A DNA stretch of 64,000 bases, from NCBI GenBank assembly GCA_051649785.1, contig JBOFHT010000074.1, positions 1 through 64,000 on the forward strand. Direction: 5' to 3'. The stretch comes from JBOFHT01 sp051649785 (GTDB lineage Archaea > Methanobacteriota > Methanobacteria > Methanobacteriales > Methanobacteriaceae). The notes beneath the pieces are model-generated. The model saw only the letters and a program-made list of their open reading frames with translations. It searched no databases and was not told the DNA's origin. Position numbers and translations under genes: made by a program. Positions 1 through 8,902 of the stretch are shown here, one piece after another. The first letter of the stretch is position 1. Each line of letters starts with the position of its first letter.

Positions 1-194
1 TTTATATCAAAATCCGCTATTTCAAAAATTAAAACAACTTAAAATGCTTTGGCTTAGCAAATTAAGGAAATTTCTTTTTGAAAAAAATATTTTTGACTAT
101 AAATTAACAAAATAAAAAAGGGTTTCTACAAAGCCAAAATATTAAAGAAAAAATAAAGAATAAAAACTAGCTATAATTACTATAGTTTTTATAA
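1..194. other. Non-coding start of window
   Basis: This is AT-rich sequence downstream of the aIF2-alpha stop codon. I see no gene. Nop10, which often follows aIF2-alpha in methanogens, is not recognisable in these bases. Confidence 0.4.
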
Positions 195-980
195 TCAATT
201 AGAAGCTAATTCTCTTAAAAATGTCCCTTCACCATTAGAAGCTTCGATTAAATCAATGCACTTGAGAGCTGCATCTTTTAAATCTTTTTCAGCTTCAATA
301 TAGTTAGAAGATTTAATAGTTATTCTATATCTTGGAGCACCAACACATTGAACTCTTAAATCATCAGATTCAATTGATTCTAAAGCATTTTTAATAATTT
401 CTACACCATTTTGAGCATAACTTTGTAAGTCAAGATACCCTGTAATTTGAACTTCAGGAGGAGTGATGTTCTTCTTAGCTATTTCTACAATTGCATTAGC
501 CCAAGTTTCGTCAATTCCTTCATCTGTAAGAGCAGTAACTCCTTCTTCAGCTGCAGATTCAAAAGCACCATAGATATCTCCAAATAAATCCATCATTTCA
601 TAACCGACTTCATTATAAGCCGTATCTAAATCTTTATCAATTGCAATAGCAGCTAATTCTAAGAATTTTTCAGCTTTTTGTTCAACCTTCCATTGTTGAA
701 TCTTTTTAGTTCTTTGATCTTCACGTATTCTTTTTAAAGAAGCATCTACATGCCCTTTTCTAGGATTAACTCTTAAAACTCTAGCCACAATTTTTTGGTT
801 TTCTCTAACATAATCCCTAATATTCTTTACCCAACCAGAAGAAACCTCAGATATATGAATAAAAGCTTCTTTACCAGCATATTCTTCTAAATTTGCGAAT
901 GCACCATAGTTAAGGACTTTGTAAACAGTAGCTACAATAAGTTCTCCTTCACCTGGCCATTCAGTTGCCTTTCGTACCAT
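195..980 (-). CDS. eif2a: Translation initiation factor aIF2, alpha subunit
   Basis: This is the alpha subunit of the heterotrimeric factor that brings initiator Met-tRNA to the archaeal ribosome. The 261-residue length is normal for the family. Residues about 10-85 form an S1/OB RNA-binding domain (segments YGAFANL and AFIHISEVS). A helical middle domain and the C-terminal alpha-beta domain that contacts the gamma subunit follow. The ATG is preceded by a good ribosome binding site (AAAGGTG). It is last in a minus-strand run PCNA, Gins51, L44e, S27e, aIF2-alpha; the ribosomal-protein part of that order is conserved in methanogens. The identification is firm. Confidence 0.96.
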   Translation of the reverse strand: MVRKATEWPGEGELIVATVYKVLNYGAFANLEEYAGKEAFIHISEVSSGWVKNIRDYVRENQKIVARVLRVNPRKGHVDASLKRIREDQRTKKIQQWKVEQKAEKFLELAAIAIDKDLDTAYNEVGYEMMDLFGDIYGAFESAAEEGVTALTDEGIDETWANAIVEIAKKNITPPEVQITGYLDLQSYAQNGVEIIKNALESIESDDLRVQCVGAPRYRITIKSSNYIEAEKDLKDAALKCIDLIEASNGEGTFLRELASN

Positions 981-1313
981 AAAAACACCTTTAAATGCGC
1001 TAAAATTAATAATAAATCCTGGGATATTAAACTAATTAACTGTTATATAATTCCAAATATTAAAATAATATTAAAATAGTTTTAAAGTCCTTTAAAATTT
1101 CTTAGAACAAAATAATAATTTAATAATAATAATAATAACGTGGAACTATGTGAAATATAACATGAAAATAATGTTATAAAAAAATAACTGTTAAATAAAT
1201 AATATGAAAAAATAGATAAATAACTAAACTAATTTATTATCTAAATTAAATTATTAATTTATTGATAAAAAGAGACCAATAAATCAAGTAAATTAATCTA
1301 TAAAATAATTTAA
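981..1313. other. Intergenic region, aIF2-alpha to S27e
   Basis: About 330 bases of very AT-rich sequence with short AAT runs near 1115-1140. I see no gene or convincing structure. Confidence 0.4.
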
Positions 1314-1493
1314 TTATTCTAATTTTTCAACTATTTCTGCTTTAATGATAGATTTTCCACCTTGAGATTCTACCATTGTTTTACTGCAGATAATGCATTT
1401 TACATTAGAAGCAGCCCTATCAAAGACAACTTGCTCATTTCCACAGTCCATACATTTTACTTTTAAGAAATTGCCTTTTCCATTACTTGCCAT
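1314..1493 (-). CDS. rps27e: 30S ribosomal protein S27e
   Basis: A 59-residue protein read directly from the minus strand, starting MASNGKGNFLKVKCMDCGNE and ending IKAEIVEKLE. Four cysteines in two pairs (CMDC and CIIC, about 18 residues apart) form the S27e zinc ribbon. An AAAGGTGATTTC stretch sits just upstream of the ATG as ribosome binding site. It lies between L44e and aIF2-alpha, the usual position. Length and zinc-ribbon spacing match the archaeal family, so the call is confident although the gene is short. Confidence 0.94.
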   Translation of the reverse strand: MASNGKGNFLKVKCMDCGNEQVVFDRAASNVKCIICSKTMVESQGGKSIIKAEIVEKLE

Positions 1494-1584
1494 GAAATCA
1501 CCTTTAATAAATATAAATCAAATACAATCAAATAAATGAGTAAATAAATAATAATTTATTAATTACACATTCATAAAATACAAA

Positions 1585-1866
1585 TTAATCTTTAGCTACA
1601 AATTCTGGGCGTCCAGTTCTAAATGAATTTTTAATATGGGACTTTCCACATTCTTTACATTTGTATCTTAAGTCTAATTTTTTAACTGGTTTGTTACCAG
1701 CTGGAAGTGGTCTTGGATATCCTCTGTAACCACTAGTAACTCTTCTAAATTGTCTTTGTCCCCATTTCAATTCACTAGCTTTTCTCCTTTTAGCTTCGAG
1801 TACTTCGTGAACAGTGTGTTTTTTACATTTTGGACAGTAAGTTCTTTTTTCTTTAGGAATCTTCAT
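1585..1866 (-). CDS. rpl44e: 50S ribosomal protein L44e
   Basis: A zinc-ribbon protein of the archaeal large ribosomal subunit. The sequence starts MKIPKEKRTYCPKCKKHT and has cysteine pairs CPKC and CKEC. I chose the ATG at 1866 (93 residues). An in-frame GTG three codons upstream lies inside the AAAGGTGAT ribosome binding site and is unlikely to be used. The S27e gene follows about 90 bases downstream. Confidence 0.95.
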   Translation of the reverse strand: MKIPKEKRTYCPKCKKHTVHEVLEAKRRKASELKWGQRQFRRVTSGYRGYPRPLPAGNKPVKKLDLRYKCKECGKSHIKNSFRTGRPEFVAKD

Positions 1867-2373
1867 TATAATCACCTTTAAATTATGAAAGCACCAGTAA
1901 GTCTATTAATTGTAGTAATTCTAATAAGTTTATTAAATATAATTATCTGAATTAATAGATTCTGCTCTGCTTTTATTAGTATGAATATAGTTTGTAATTG
2001 ATATAATCAGTATAAATTTTAATTGCATAGCTATTACACACAGAAACAATGGATAATTGCACAATACACCATGAATCTTTGTATCTATGAATTTTTGCAT
2101 ATATTTGCATATATTCATATAAATTTACTTGAAAAATTGAATTATATGTCAACAAAATATATTAATATAATGTATGAATTTTATCCATATTTAAACTTAT
2201 TGATTATTACAATAATTTAAAAAATTTAGACATAAAATATATTAAAATTATATGAATGTAATAAATGCAAAATATAGGTAAATCAAATATTAAATTCTGA
2301 ATTAAATCCTGATTAAAGTAAATTAAATTTAAATTATAATCTAATTAAATTCTAGTTAAACATAGAAAAATAG
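1867..2373. other. Intergenic region, L44e to Gins51
   Basis: About 500 bases of AT-rich sequence. Short reading frames occur on both strands (for example 1933-2118 and 2023-2220) but they overlap each other and lack ribosome binding sites or recognisable content. No RNA gene is visible. Confidence 0.4.
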
Positions 2374-3546
2374 CTAAGATTTTACAAATCGGCCTTTTTT
2401 ACTTTTAACAATGATTTTTGCATTGATTTTAGGAATTGTAACAATATCTTGAGGATTTAAAGGACCGTAAACCTTTTCATTCCCACAGACAATAGCTGGA
2501 ACTTCATCAAAAACTAGTAAAGTTGAGCTAGATAACTCATCTTTTGAAAATAAACTTTTAGTAGATTTAACATTAGAATTGTGTTCATTATTAGTATTAG
2601 CATTATTGCCTTTAAAAATAAGGTTATTTACATCTTCAAAGTCATTTTTCTCAATATTTGTAATATTTGGAAATTCTTCATTAATATTATCAACAGAATT
2701 TGATTTAATTGAGCCAGTACCGGAAATATTGTTGTTAATATTAGAATTATTAATATTAGGATTAATACTATTAGAATTATCACTATTATTACCAATATTA
2801 CTAATATTGTCATTATTATTGGTGGTGGTGTTAACATTAGGATTAACATTATTAACATTAACATCATTCACACTTGTTAACTTATTAGAACCCTCAATAC
2901 GGTTAATGTCATTAATGATATCATTAACATTAGTAGAAGATTTAGTAGAAGCAATAGAACTATTAGAGCTATTATTACTATTAAAATTATTGGAATCAGT
3001 ACCAGAATCACTAGCAGAAGATTTCACTTTTTTAGCAGTTTCATTTCTAGTTTCACTGTTTTTGGATTTATTATTTTTATTATTGTTATTATTGTCATGA
3101 TTATTAATAATATCCTTATAAATCACACTATCCGTGCTTTTAATGTCACCTTTGATAGTATCTAGAGAAATATTACCTTTATGATTTTTTAAAACATCAA
3201 TTAAAGAAAAATATAGCCCTTCCTCTTCTGGAGTTAAGTTTAAAGGAGTTGTATCATGAAGATCAAAAGTAGGCTCCCCTTTAAAAAGGTGATAAGACCT
3301 ATGAATATTCATAACTGCAGAGTCTGTAATCTTATGTTCTCGCCTTTCACAGATTTCAGTAGCTATTCGTTGAGTATCCTTTAATAAATAGTGTTCGTTA
3401 GCAAAAGGATCATTTCCAACAAGATCATTAAGTTCAGCAATATATTTATGAATTCTTTGGTAAAAATCAGTCCCTACACGGGCTAAGGAGCTATTGGTAC
3501 GCTCTTTTTTTTGTATGTCCCTCATTTTCTTAAAAAATTCGTCCAA
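2374..3546 (-). CDS. gins51: GINS complex protein Gins51 with long Asn-rich linker
   Basis: An archaeal GINS subunit of the Sld5/Psf1 (51) type, part of the replicative helicase complex with MCM and a GAN/Cdc45-like nuclease. Residues 1 to about 125 form the helical A domain (FYQRIHKYIAELNDLV). The last 50 residues form the small B domain (DEVPAIVCGNEKVYGPL followed by DIVTIPKINAKIIVKS). Between them lie about 190 residues rich in Asn, Ser, Asp and Thr, which double the usual length of under 200 residues. The start is a TTG with a GGGGAT ribosome binding site about 5 bases upstream. PCNA lies upstream on the same strand, a sensible replication pairing. The family call rests on the two end domains. 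Confidence 0.85.
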   Translation of the reverse strand: MDEFFKKMRDIQKKERTNSSLARVGTDFYQRIHKYIAELNDLVGNDPFANEHYLLKDTQRIATEICERREHKITDSAVMNIHRSYHLFKGEPTFDLHDTTPLNLTPEEEGLYFSLIDVLKNHKGNISLDTIKGDIKSTDSVIYKDIINNHDNNNNNKNNKSKNSETRNETAKKVKSSASDSGTDSNNFNSNNSSNSSIASTKSSTNVNDIINDINRIEGSNKLTSVNDVNVNNVNPNVNTTTNNNDNISNIGNNSDNSNSINPNINNSNINNNISGTGSIKSNSVDNINEEFPNITNIEKNDFEDVNNLIFKGNNANTNNEHNSNVKSTKSLFSKDELSSSTLLVFDEVPAIVCGNEKVYGPLNPQDIVTIPKINAKIIVKSKKGRFVKS

Positions 3547-3839
3547 AATAATCCCCTTTTTATAATTAATATAAAAAATTAAATATTAGCTAAGTACATT
3601 AATGTAGAGTAATCTAATACAAATATTTTAATAATGAATTGTGAATATTAAAAATAAAAATAATATGATGAGGAGTAGGGTATGATAAATCAGCAAATAA
3701 TTAGATAAATATTTAAAATAAGCTAATTTATAAAAATCAGCTTAATATAAAAATTTAAGGAGAATTGGTAAATTATACTCCTTCTAAAAAATATTAATAA
3801 TTAATCTTCTATAATTAATTTAATTAATATCAAATCTAG

Positions 3840-4574
3840 TTAGTCATCAGCTTCTATTCTTGGAGCAAGTAAGAAGCTAAGCTCACCATCTTCAGAAACC
3901 ATTTTTAGCTTAAGAGTAAGGGGCATGTCGTTTCCAAGCTGAATAGTAGCTATATCAGAAAATTTGTCTGCTTTAAGCATTTCTCTAATTTTTTCAAGGG
4001 AGAAAACAGATTTAGCATCTTCAGTGATTTTTTCACCATGAATATATTCTATTTTAGCATCACCAAACTCCCCTTCAGCTGATCCTTTAAATTTTTCAGA
4101 ATCCACCATAAGAGCTATTTTATCCGAAAATATATCAATATCTTGAATTAAGTCTTTTAAGAGAGTAAAAGGAACTTCAAATTTAGTAGGATATTCTAAT
4201 TCAGGAGGTGATGGTGCTTCATATTCTATATCAATAAGACGTATTTTAAATCTTCTTCTAGCCTCACCTTCAAAAGTAATTATAAAATTACCTTCATCAA
4301 GAGACATTAAAACACGGTCATCACTTTTAGACCTTTTTAGAACTTTCATTAATTCTTCTGTATCAATATTAATCTTTTCAGGTTCATCACAAACAAATTC
4401 ATCAAACAAACTTGATTTTAATTCTAAGTGTACAAATGTGATATGACTACGATCTAAAGCATCGAGTCTCATCCCATCACTATCAGTTTGAAGCTGAACT
4501 TCATCAACGATAGAGGAAATAGCCTCAAAACTTGTTTTTAAAATATTAGGATCACTTAATTCCGCTTTAAACAT
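3840..4574 (-). CDS. pcn: DNA polymerase sliding clamp PCNA
   Basis: The replication clamp, a homotrimer that tethers polymerase, ligase and FEN1. At 244 residues it has the family length. It starts MFKAELSDPNILKTSFEAIS and contains GMRLDALDRSHITFVHLEL, the typical N-terminal domain signature. The C-terminal part includes LTLKLKMVSEDGELSFLLAP and then a short acidic tail. It stands upstream of gins51, so clamp and helicase accessory factor may be co-transcribed, though 290 bases separate them. Confidence 0.97.
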   Translation of the reverse strand: MFKAELSDPNILKTSFEAISSIVDEVQLQTDSDGMRLDALDRSHITFVHLELKSSLFDEFVCDEPEKINIDTEELMKVLKRSKSDDRVLMSLDEGNFIITFEGEARRRFKIRLIDIEYEAPSPPELEYPTKFEVPFTLLKDLIQDIDIFSDKIALMVDSEKFKGSAEGEFGDAKIEYIHGEKITEDAKSVFSLEKIREMLKADKFSDIATIQLGNDMPLTLKLKMVSEDGELSFLLAPRIEADD

Positions 4575-4928
4575 TTAAATCAGCTCTTAATTAATTAAAT
4601 TTATTGAATATACATTATTTATTTTGAACAAAGCATATGAAACATAATACTATGACTGCAATAACTATGATTATAATTATACAATATCTATATCATACTG
4701 TGTTCTAATTATAATAAATTATTTATTTATTTTATACTTATACTTATCTATTTATTTCACATAAACAAAATGGGAAAGAAAAAGTATACTGAAATTTTAT
4801 AGTAAATATAGTGAGCTTTATAGTAAAGTTATATAATAAAATTATAAGTGAATTTATATAATAAAATTAATTTTAACAGTACCAAAAAATAGGAATATCT
4901 AGTTAATAATGTATGGCTTAAAACTTGG
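4575..4928. other. Intergenic region upstream of pcn
   Basis: About 350 bases of AT-rich sequence. A run of short imperfect repeats of the kind TTTATAGTAAA / TTATATAATAAAATTA lies at 4795-4870. I see no gene. Confidence 0.4.
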
Positions 4929-5846
4929 CTAAAAATCATCTAATTTTGAATTAATTAAGGGTTTAGATTCTTTTTTATATTCATTTTTGTTCTTAGTGTT
5001 ATCAGTATTATTTTCAGCATTATTCCCCTTATTATCAACACTATCATTAATATTATCATCAATTTCTTCATCGATTTCAACATTACCTTCTGCATTAGCT
5101 TCTGTTTCAGTATTTGCAACATCATCATTAATTTTTTCATCAAGACTTGAATCAAATACATTAGGAAGAGATTCACTATCTAAAAATTTTGATTTATTTT
5201 CAGAATCATTATTATTTTTAGAATTAGAGTTTTTAGAATTGTTTTCATCACAAACATCTTCTTTATCTATTTTGTCTATTTCACTAAGAGAGTCTAAATA
5301 TTCATCAAATACAGCTAACTTAGAAAGAAATTTGAAAAGTCCAAAAACTAATATTAATCCACCTAAAACAATTAAAATAGCTGAAGCAGATGCAGATTCA
5401 CCAAAAGAAGTATGATCAACACCCCTTGGTCCTTCAAAAATTATCTGAATTAATCCAAATATAATTAGAACAATTCCTAAAATAATGGAAATAATTGAAA
5501 CAACAGAATATTTAGAGTTATTACCATTGCCTAGTCTTTTAAGCCCTGCTAAAAGCTCTAACTCTTGATTTATTCTAGATTCATCAAATTCATTAGATTT
5601 ATCAGATTCCTCCGGATTGTTAGATTTAGATTTATTACCATCAAAATCATCAAATTCCTTAAAATCATTAGATTCTTTAGATTCATTAAAATCTTCGGAT
5701 TTCTTATTTTTTTCTTCAGAATCCTCGTAATCATTAGTATGATTATTGTTATCTTCATTAGATTCATTATTTTTAATTATATCAGAATCAATATCATCTT
5801 TAGAAGAAGCTTTAAAATCAATAAAATGTTCATTAGAATTATTCAT
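4929..5846 (-). CDS. Membrane protein with acidic Asn/Ser-rich tails, unknown function
   Basis: I do not recognise this family. The 305-residue protein has three parts. Residues 1 to about 110 are dominated by Asp, Glu, Asn, Ser and Lys. A central part has two hydrophobic segments (YSVVSIISIILGIVLIIFGL, then SAILIVLGGLILVFGLFKFL) joined by a short loop, consistent with a helical hairpin. A second acidic Asn-rich region of about 110 residues ends the protein. Both tails would lie on the same side of the membrane. It sits between TFS and PCNA. The composition makes homology hard to judge, but the intact frame and the membrane hairpin argue for a real gene. Confidence 0.6.
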   Translation of the reverse strand: MNNSNEHFIDFKASSKDDIDSDIIKNNESNEDNNNHTNDYEDSEEKNKKSEDFNESKESNDFKEFDDFDGNKSKSNNPEESDKSNEFDESRINQELELLAGLKRLGNGNNSKYSVVSIISIILGIVLIIFGLIQIIFEGPRGVDHTSFGESASASAILIVLGGLILVFGLFKFLSKLAVFDEYLDSLSEIDKIDKEDVCDENNSKNSNSKNNNDSENKSKFLDSESLPNVFDSSLDEKINDDVANTETEANAEGNVEIDEEIDDNINDSVDNKGNNAENNTDNTKNKNEYKKESKPLINSKLDDF

Positions 5847-5995
5847 TAGACAACACCTTACTTAAAACTTTATTAAAAGTATTATTAAACAATTATATGA
5901 TATCTCATATTAAATCCCATTAAATTATTTATTATACTAACTAATTTATACTAACTAATATGTGAGCATTAAATTAAATACATATAAAACTAAAA

Positions 5996-6310
5996 TTAGT
6001 CGTAGTCTCTCCAAGTGTGTTTACATTTTGTACATGTGAAGAATCTTGTTTCAGCTTCATCTGCACTTCTAGTTTGTTGTAATCTCCAATAAGCTTCTTT
6101 GTTCCCACATTTTGGACAAAGCTCCCTAGTTTTTGGAAGAGTTATTATGTCTCCTTCTTTAACAATGACTGTATCTTCAACATCGACTTTCTCAGATACT
6201 TCATATTCACTAGCAGTATCCCCCGATAACTCTTTTGAGTATCCACATTTACATTTAAAAGTGCCACCACTTGGAAGCATCATCGCCCCACACTCTGGAC
6301 AAAATTCCAT
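5996..6310 (-). CDS. tfs: Transcription factor S (TFIIS-like RNA cleavage factor)
   Basis: This factor stimulates RNA cleavage by backtracked archaeal RNA polymerase. It has 104 residues. The N-terminal zinc ribbon is CPECGAMMLP...CKCG and the C-terminal one is CPKCGNKEAYWRLQ...CTKCKHTWRDYD. The tip of the second ribbon carries the acidic pair in TRSADEAETRFF that is essential in TFS/TFIIS. It lies in a cluster with Rpo11 and Csl4. Confidence is high because both ribbons and the catalytic loop are intact. Confidence 0.94.
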   Translation of the reverse strand: MEFCPECGAMMLPSGGTFKCKCGYSKELSGDTASEYEVSEKVDVEDTVIVKEGDIITLPKTRELCPKCGNKEAYWRLQQTRSADEAETRFFTCTKCKHTWRDYD

Positions 6311-6625
6311 TTAAATTCCTCTTATTAGTTTATTATTTTTATTACTAAATAACTGGCTTAATAAATTAAAATAGTTTGGCTAATAATATTTGATTAATTA
6401 AAATATAATAAAATTGTAAAAATATTTTATTATTAAGTTATAATTTATTGAGTTATTTAGTACTTATATAGTTTTAATGTATATTATAAGATTAATCTAT
6501 TTTTAATTTTTATTATATATAAACTCAATAGTAATTCACACCAAAGTAATCTAATTTTGAGTTTAGTAATTAAAATATTTATTATAAATGTTTAATATTT
6601 TTAATATATTTAGGATTATATGGCA
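6311..6625. other. Intergenic region, TFS to Nudix gene
   Basis: About 315 bases of AT-rich sequence without gene or clear structure. Confidence 0.4.
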
Positions 6626-7186
6626 TTAATTAAAGTTATTAGTATTGAAAAAGTCATTTAAAATTGAATTATGGTCAAAAGCTAGTTCCATATTTTTAAT
6701 TTCGTTATGTGAAAAAGAAGCTATTTCTTCAGCATCACCACTAGCACACATATTATCCGTAGAACCATTAGCAATGAAAACAATAGTTACTGTATGGAAA
6801 CGAGGATCACGGTTTGGTTTTGAATAAACACCAAAAAGTCCTAAGATGTCTATACTAATGCCAGTTTCTTCTTTTGATTCTCGGACAGCTGCTTCTTCTA
6901 CAGTTTCTCCATACTCAACAAAACCACCTGGAATAGCCCAGCATCCTTTATAAGGATCGTATTTTCTTTTTATTAAAACAATAGCCAAATCATTATTAGA
7001 AGTAGAATTGGTATTAGAATTGGCATTAATATTGGTATTGGTATTAATATTGGTATTAGTATTGATATTAGTAATGGCATTATTATAATTACAATTATCA
7101 TCATTGCCACTAGCACTACTCTTAACAATTATAATTGAATCTACTGTTAAAACAGGGTTTTTATAATTCTTTTGCAAAAAAATCAC
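6626..7186 (-). CDS. Nudix hydrolase with Asn-rich insertion
   Basis: A Nudix-family pyrophosphohydrolase, closest in outline to ADP-ribose pyrophosphatases; the substrate cannot be read from sequence. The Nudix box is complete (GGFVEYGETVEEAAVRESKE followed by ETGI). N-terminal to it, after the first beta strand VDSIIIVKSSA, lies an insertion of about 35 residues made of Asn, Thr and Ile repeats (NTNINTNTNINTNTNINANS). The flanking KRKYDPYKGCWAIPGGF is normal. The insertion is in frame and falls in a loop, so the enzyme may still be active. It lies between TFS and Rpo11. Confidence 0.85.
   Translation of the reverse strand: MIFLQKNYKNPVLTVDSIIIVKSSASGNDDNCNYNNAITNINTNTNINTNTNINANSNTNSTSNNDLAIVLIKRKYDPYKGCWAIPGGFVEYGETVEEAAVRESKEETGISIDILGLFGVYSKPNRDPRFHTVTIVFIANGSTDNMCASGDAEEIASFSHNEIKNMELAFDHNSILNDFFNTNNFN
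6985..7080 (-). repeat. Microsatellite-like Asn/Thr/Ile repeat inside Nudix gene
   Basis: The plus strand shows repeated TATTGGTATTAGTATTGATATTAGTA-type units of 6, 12 and 18 bases. They are read on the minus strand as NTNI repeats. This is a clear case of a simple-sequence expansion kept in frame inside an enzyme gene. Confidence 0.8.
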
Positions 7187-7351
7187 ATTTTAATTTAGTG
7201 TTTTGAAATATAAAGTTAAAATAATTGAAGCATTTAAAAAGAACAAAATATTCAATTCCAATAATGTTAATACTTAAAAAAATAAAACTATGTTAATTTG
7301 AATCAATACAAAAATATGAATTAAATAAATTGAATTAGTAAATTTAATTGA

Positions 7352-7636
7352 TTAAACACTTTCAATTAAACTTTTCAATTCATTACACTGTCTTTTAAGT
7401 TCTTCAGATGCATCCAAAAGACATTTAGTAGGATTACCTTTGTTCGGAGTTTTAATGGTCATAATAGGTTTTCCTACTGTAGGATGGTCAATTGCATAAA
7501 CTGCATAGTTAACACTTTCATCTTCCATTAAAATCTTTCTTAAAGCATTACAAACACTATGGTTTTCATCAATAACAATCTCTAATTCAGTTTTAGTACT
7601 TTTAATAATTTCAATTCCATCTATACTTTCAGCCAT
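7352..7636 (-). CDS. rpoL: DNA-directed RNA polymerase subunit Rpo11 (L)
   Basis: A small assembly-platform subunit of archaeal RNA polymerase, partner of Rpo3 and homologous to eukaryotic RPB11. The sequence shows the family core DENHSVCNALRKILMEDESV followed by AIDHPTVGKPIMTIKT. I chose the ATG at 7636 (94 residues) because AAGGAATGA lies 6-8 bases upstream. The earlier in-frame ATG at 7645 overlaps that site. It is about 170 bases downstream of csl4 on the same strand, a pairing common in methanogens. Confidence 0.93.
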   Translation of the reverse strand: MAESIDGIEIIKSTKTELEIVIDENHSVCNALRKILMEDESVNYAVYAIDHPTVGKPIMTIKTPNKGNPTKCLLDASEELKRQCNELKSLIESV

Positions 7637-7803
7637 GAAAATCATTCCTTAAAATCTAGTAATTCTAGTAATTTGAGTAATTTGGATAATTCAGTTAATT
7701 TAAATGTAATCATACATCAGTATGATATGAATCAATTAATAATATCTAATAAATATCTTTTTAATAAACACTAATTTATTATAAAAAAAATTTAATAAAT
7801 CAA

Positions 7804-8370
7804 TTAATAATCATAATTTGAAGATATTTTTCTTTTTTCTTTGTTTTCACAATTTGGGCAAATAAGGATATTACGTTCATACGGAATCATAAAAGTCCTA
7901 CAGCGAGTACACATTGCTTTTAAAACGCCTTCTTCGTTATTAGCTGTCCCAAGATCTAAGCTATCCCCTGTGACTTTAGCTACACTAGCTTGAATTATGT
8001 CACCAATACGGAAAGCTTCAGTTAATCTGTCCAAATAACCTTTTTGAGCCTGTGAGATATGGATAGCACCCATATATGAAAATGCAAGAGATCTTTTAGA
8101 ATCTTTTAATGCTTCAACATTTACAAGAGCTCTTTGACCACGAACATCAGTTATTTGACCAAAAATTAAGTCTCCTCTTTTTAAAACAGCAGGTACACTT
8201 GATTTTGGAATTATATCAATTTTTTTATTTTTATTATCAATAGCTACTTCACCCATAACTGCTGCTTTAATATAACCATTTTCTTCATAAGTCCATTGAT
8301 CAGTCATAAATTGCTCGCTAACACCAAGAACATCTCCAGGCATAGCTACTTCTCCTTCATTTACTTTCAT
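7804..8370 (-). CDS. csl4: Exosome RNA-binding protein Csl4
   Basis: The cap subunit of the archaeal exosome, which recruits RNA and adaptors to the Rrp41/Rrp42 ring. It has 188 residues. The N-terminal domain starts MKVNEGEVAMPGDVLGVSEQ. A central S1 domain follows (RGDLIFGQITDVRGQRALVN). The C-terminal zinc ribbon is CTRCRTFMIPYERNILICPN followed by C. All three family domains are present at normal length. It is upstream of rpoL in a transcription and RNA-processing cluster. Confidence 0.94.
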   Translation of the reverse strand: MKVNEGEVAMPGDVLGVSEQFMTDQWTYEENGYIKAAVMGEVAIDNKNKKIDIIPKSSVPAVLKRGDLIFGQITDVRGQRALVNVEALKDSKRSLAFSYMGAIHISQAQKGYLDRLTEAFRIGDIIQASVAKVTGDSLDLGTANNEEGVLKAMCTRCRTFMIPYERNILICPNCENKEKRKISSNYDY

Positions 8371-8902
8371 TAAACCACCTAACAGTAAAATAGTATTGAA
8401 TATATTTAATATGTCTAATCTGTCGAATATGCTAAATATACTAAATCATTATTTTTAATGTTGAAAATTTCTTTAGAAAGTTTTAACTAAAATTTTAAAC
8501 TTAATCTTGAGTAAAACTTAATTAAAATTTCAATACTTTAATAAAACATTTAATTTTTTTTAACATATTAAATTCATAAAACCAATAAGTTTAGTAAGTC
8601 CAATAGGTTATAAGTTTTGTTATAATAATTTAGTTATAAGTTTTATAATATATGTATTCACAATATATAATACTTTTCCAAAACCATTGAAAAATTCAAA
8701 AATAAGTAACTTTTGTTAAAAAATTAGATATGGACTAGTATAAAGTTTGAAATTAAATAAATAACAATAGCACAATAAAATGCCTGAAATAAGAATATTT
8801 ACCTAATTAACTACTGTTACTATATTAAATAAATAATCTAGGCATGACTAATATTATACTAAATTATAGCTAGTTATGGTAGCTAGTTGTAACTAGTTGT
8901 AG
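8371..8902. other. Intergenic region, csl4 to dph2
   Basis: About 530 bases of AT-rich sequence. A pair of TATAAGTTTTRTTATAA-like repeats occurs near 8610-8650. Three or four copies of a 10-11 base unit containing CTAGTT (8868-8909) run into the dph2 stop codon. No gene is seen. Confidence 0.4.

Noticed and set aside
1867..2373. Overlapping small frames on both strands
   Set aside because: No ribosome binding sites, no family resemblance, and composition typical of AT-rich spacer.
2579..3100. Long open frame on the plus strand inside gins51
   Set aside because: It is the complement of the Asn-rich linker, which reads as Leu/Ile/Val-rich hydrophobic sequence. It is a composition artefact.
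3665..3700. Possible C/D box small RNA (ATGATGA stretch)
   Set aside because: A C-box-like ATGATGA is present, but no matching D box or D'/C' pair is found on the same strand at a suitable distance.
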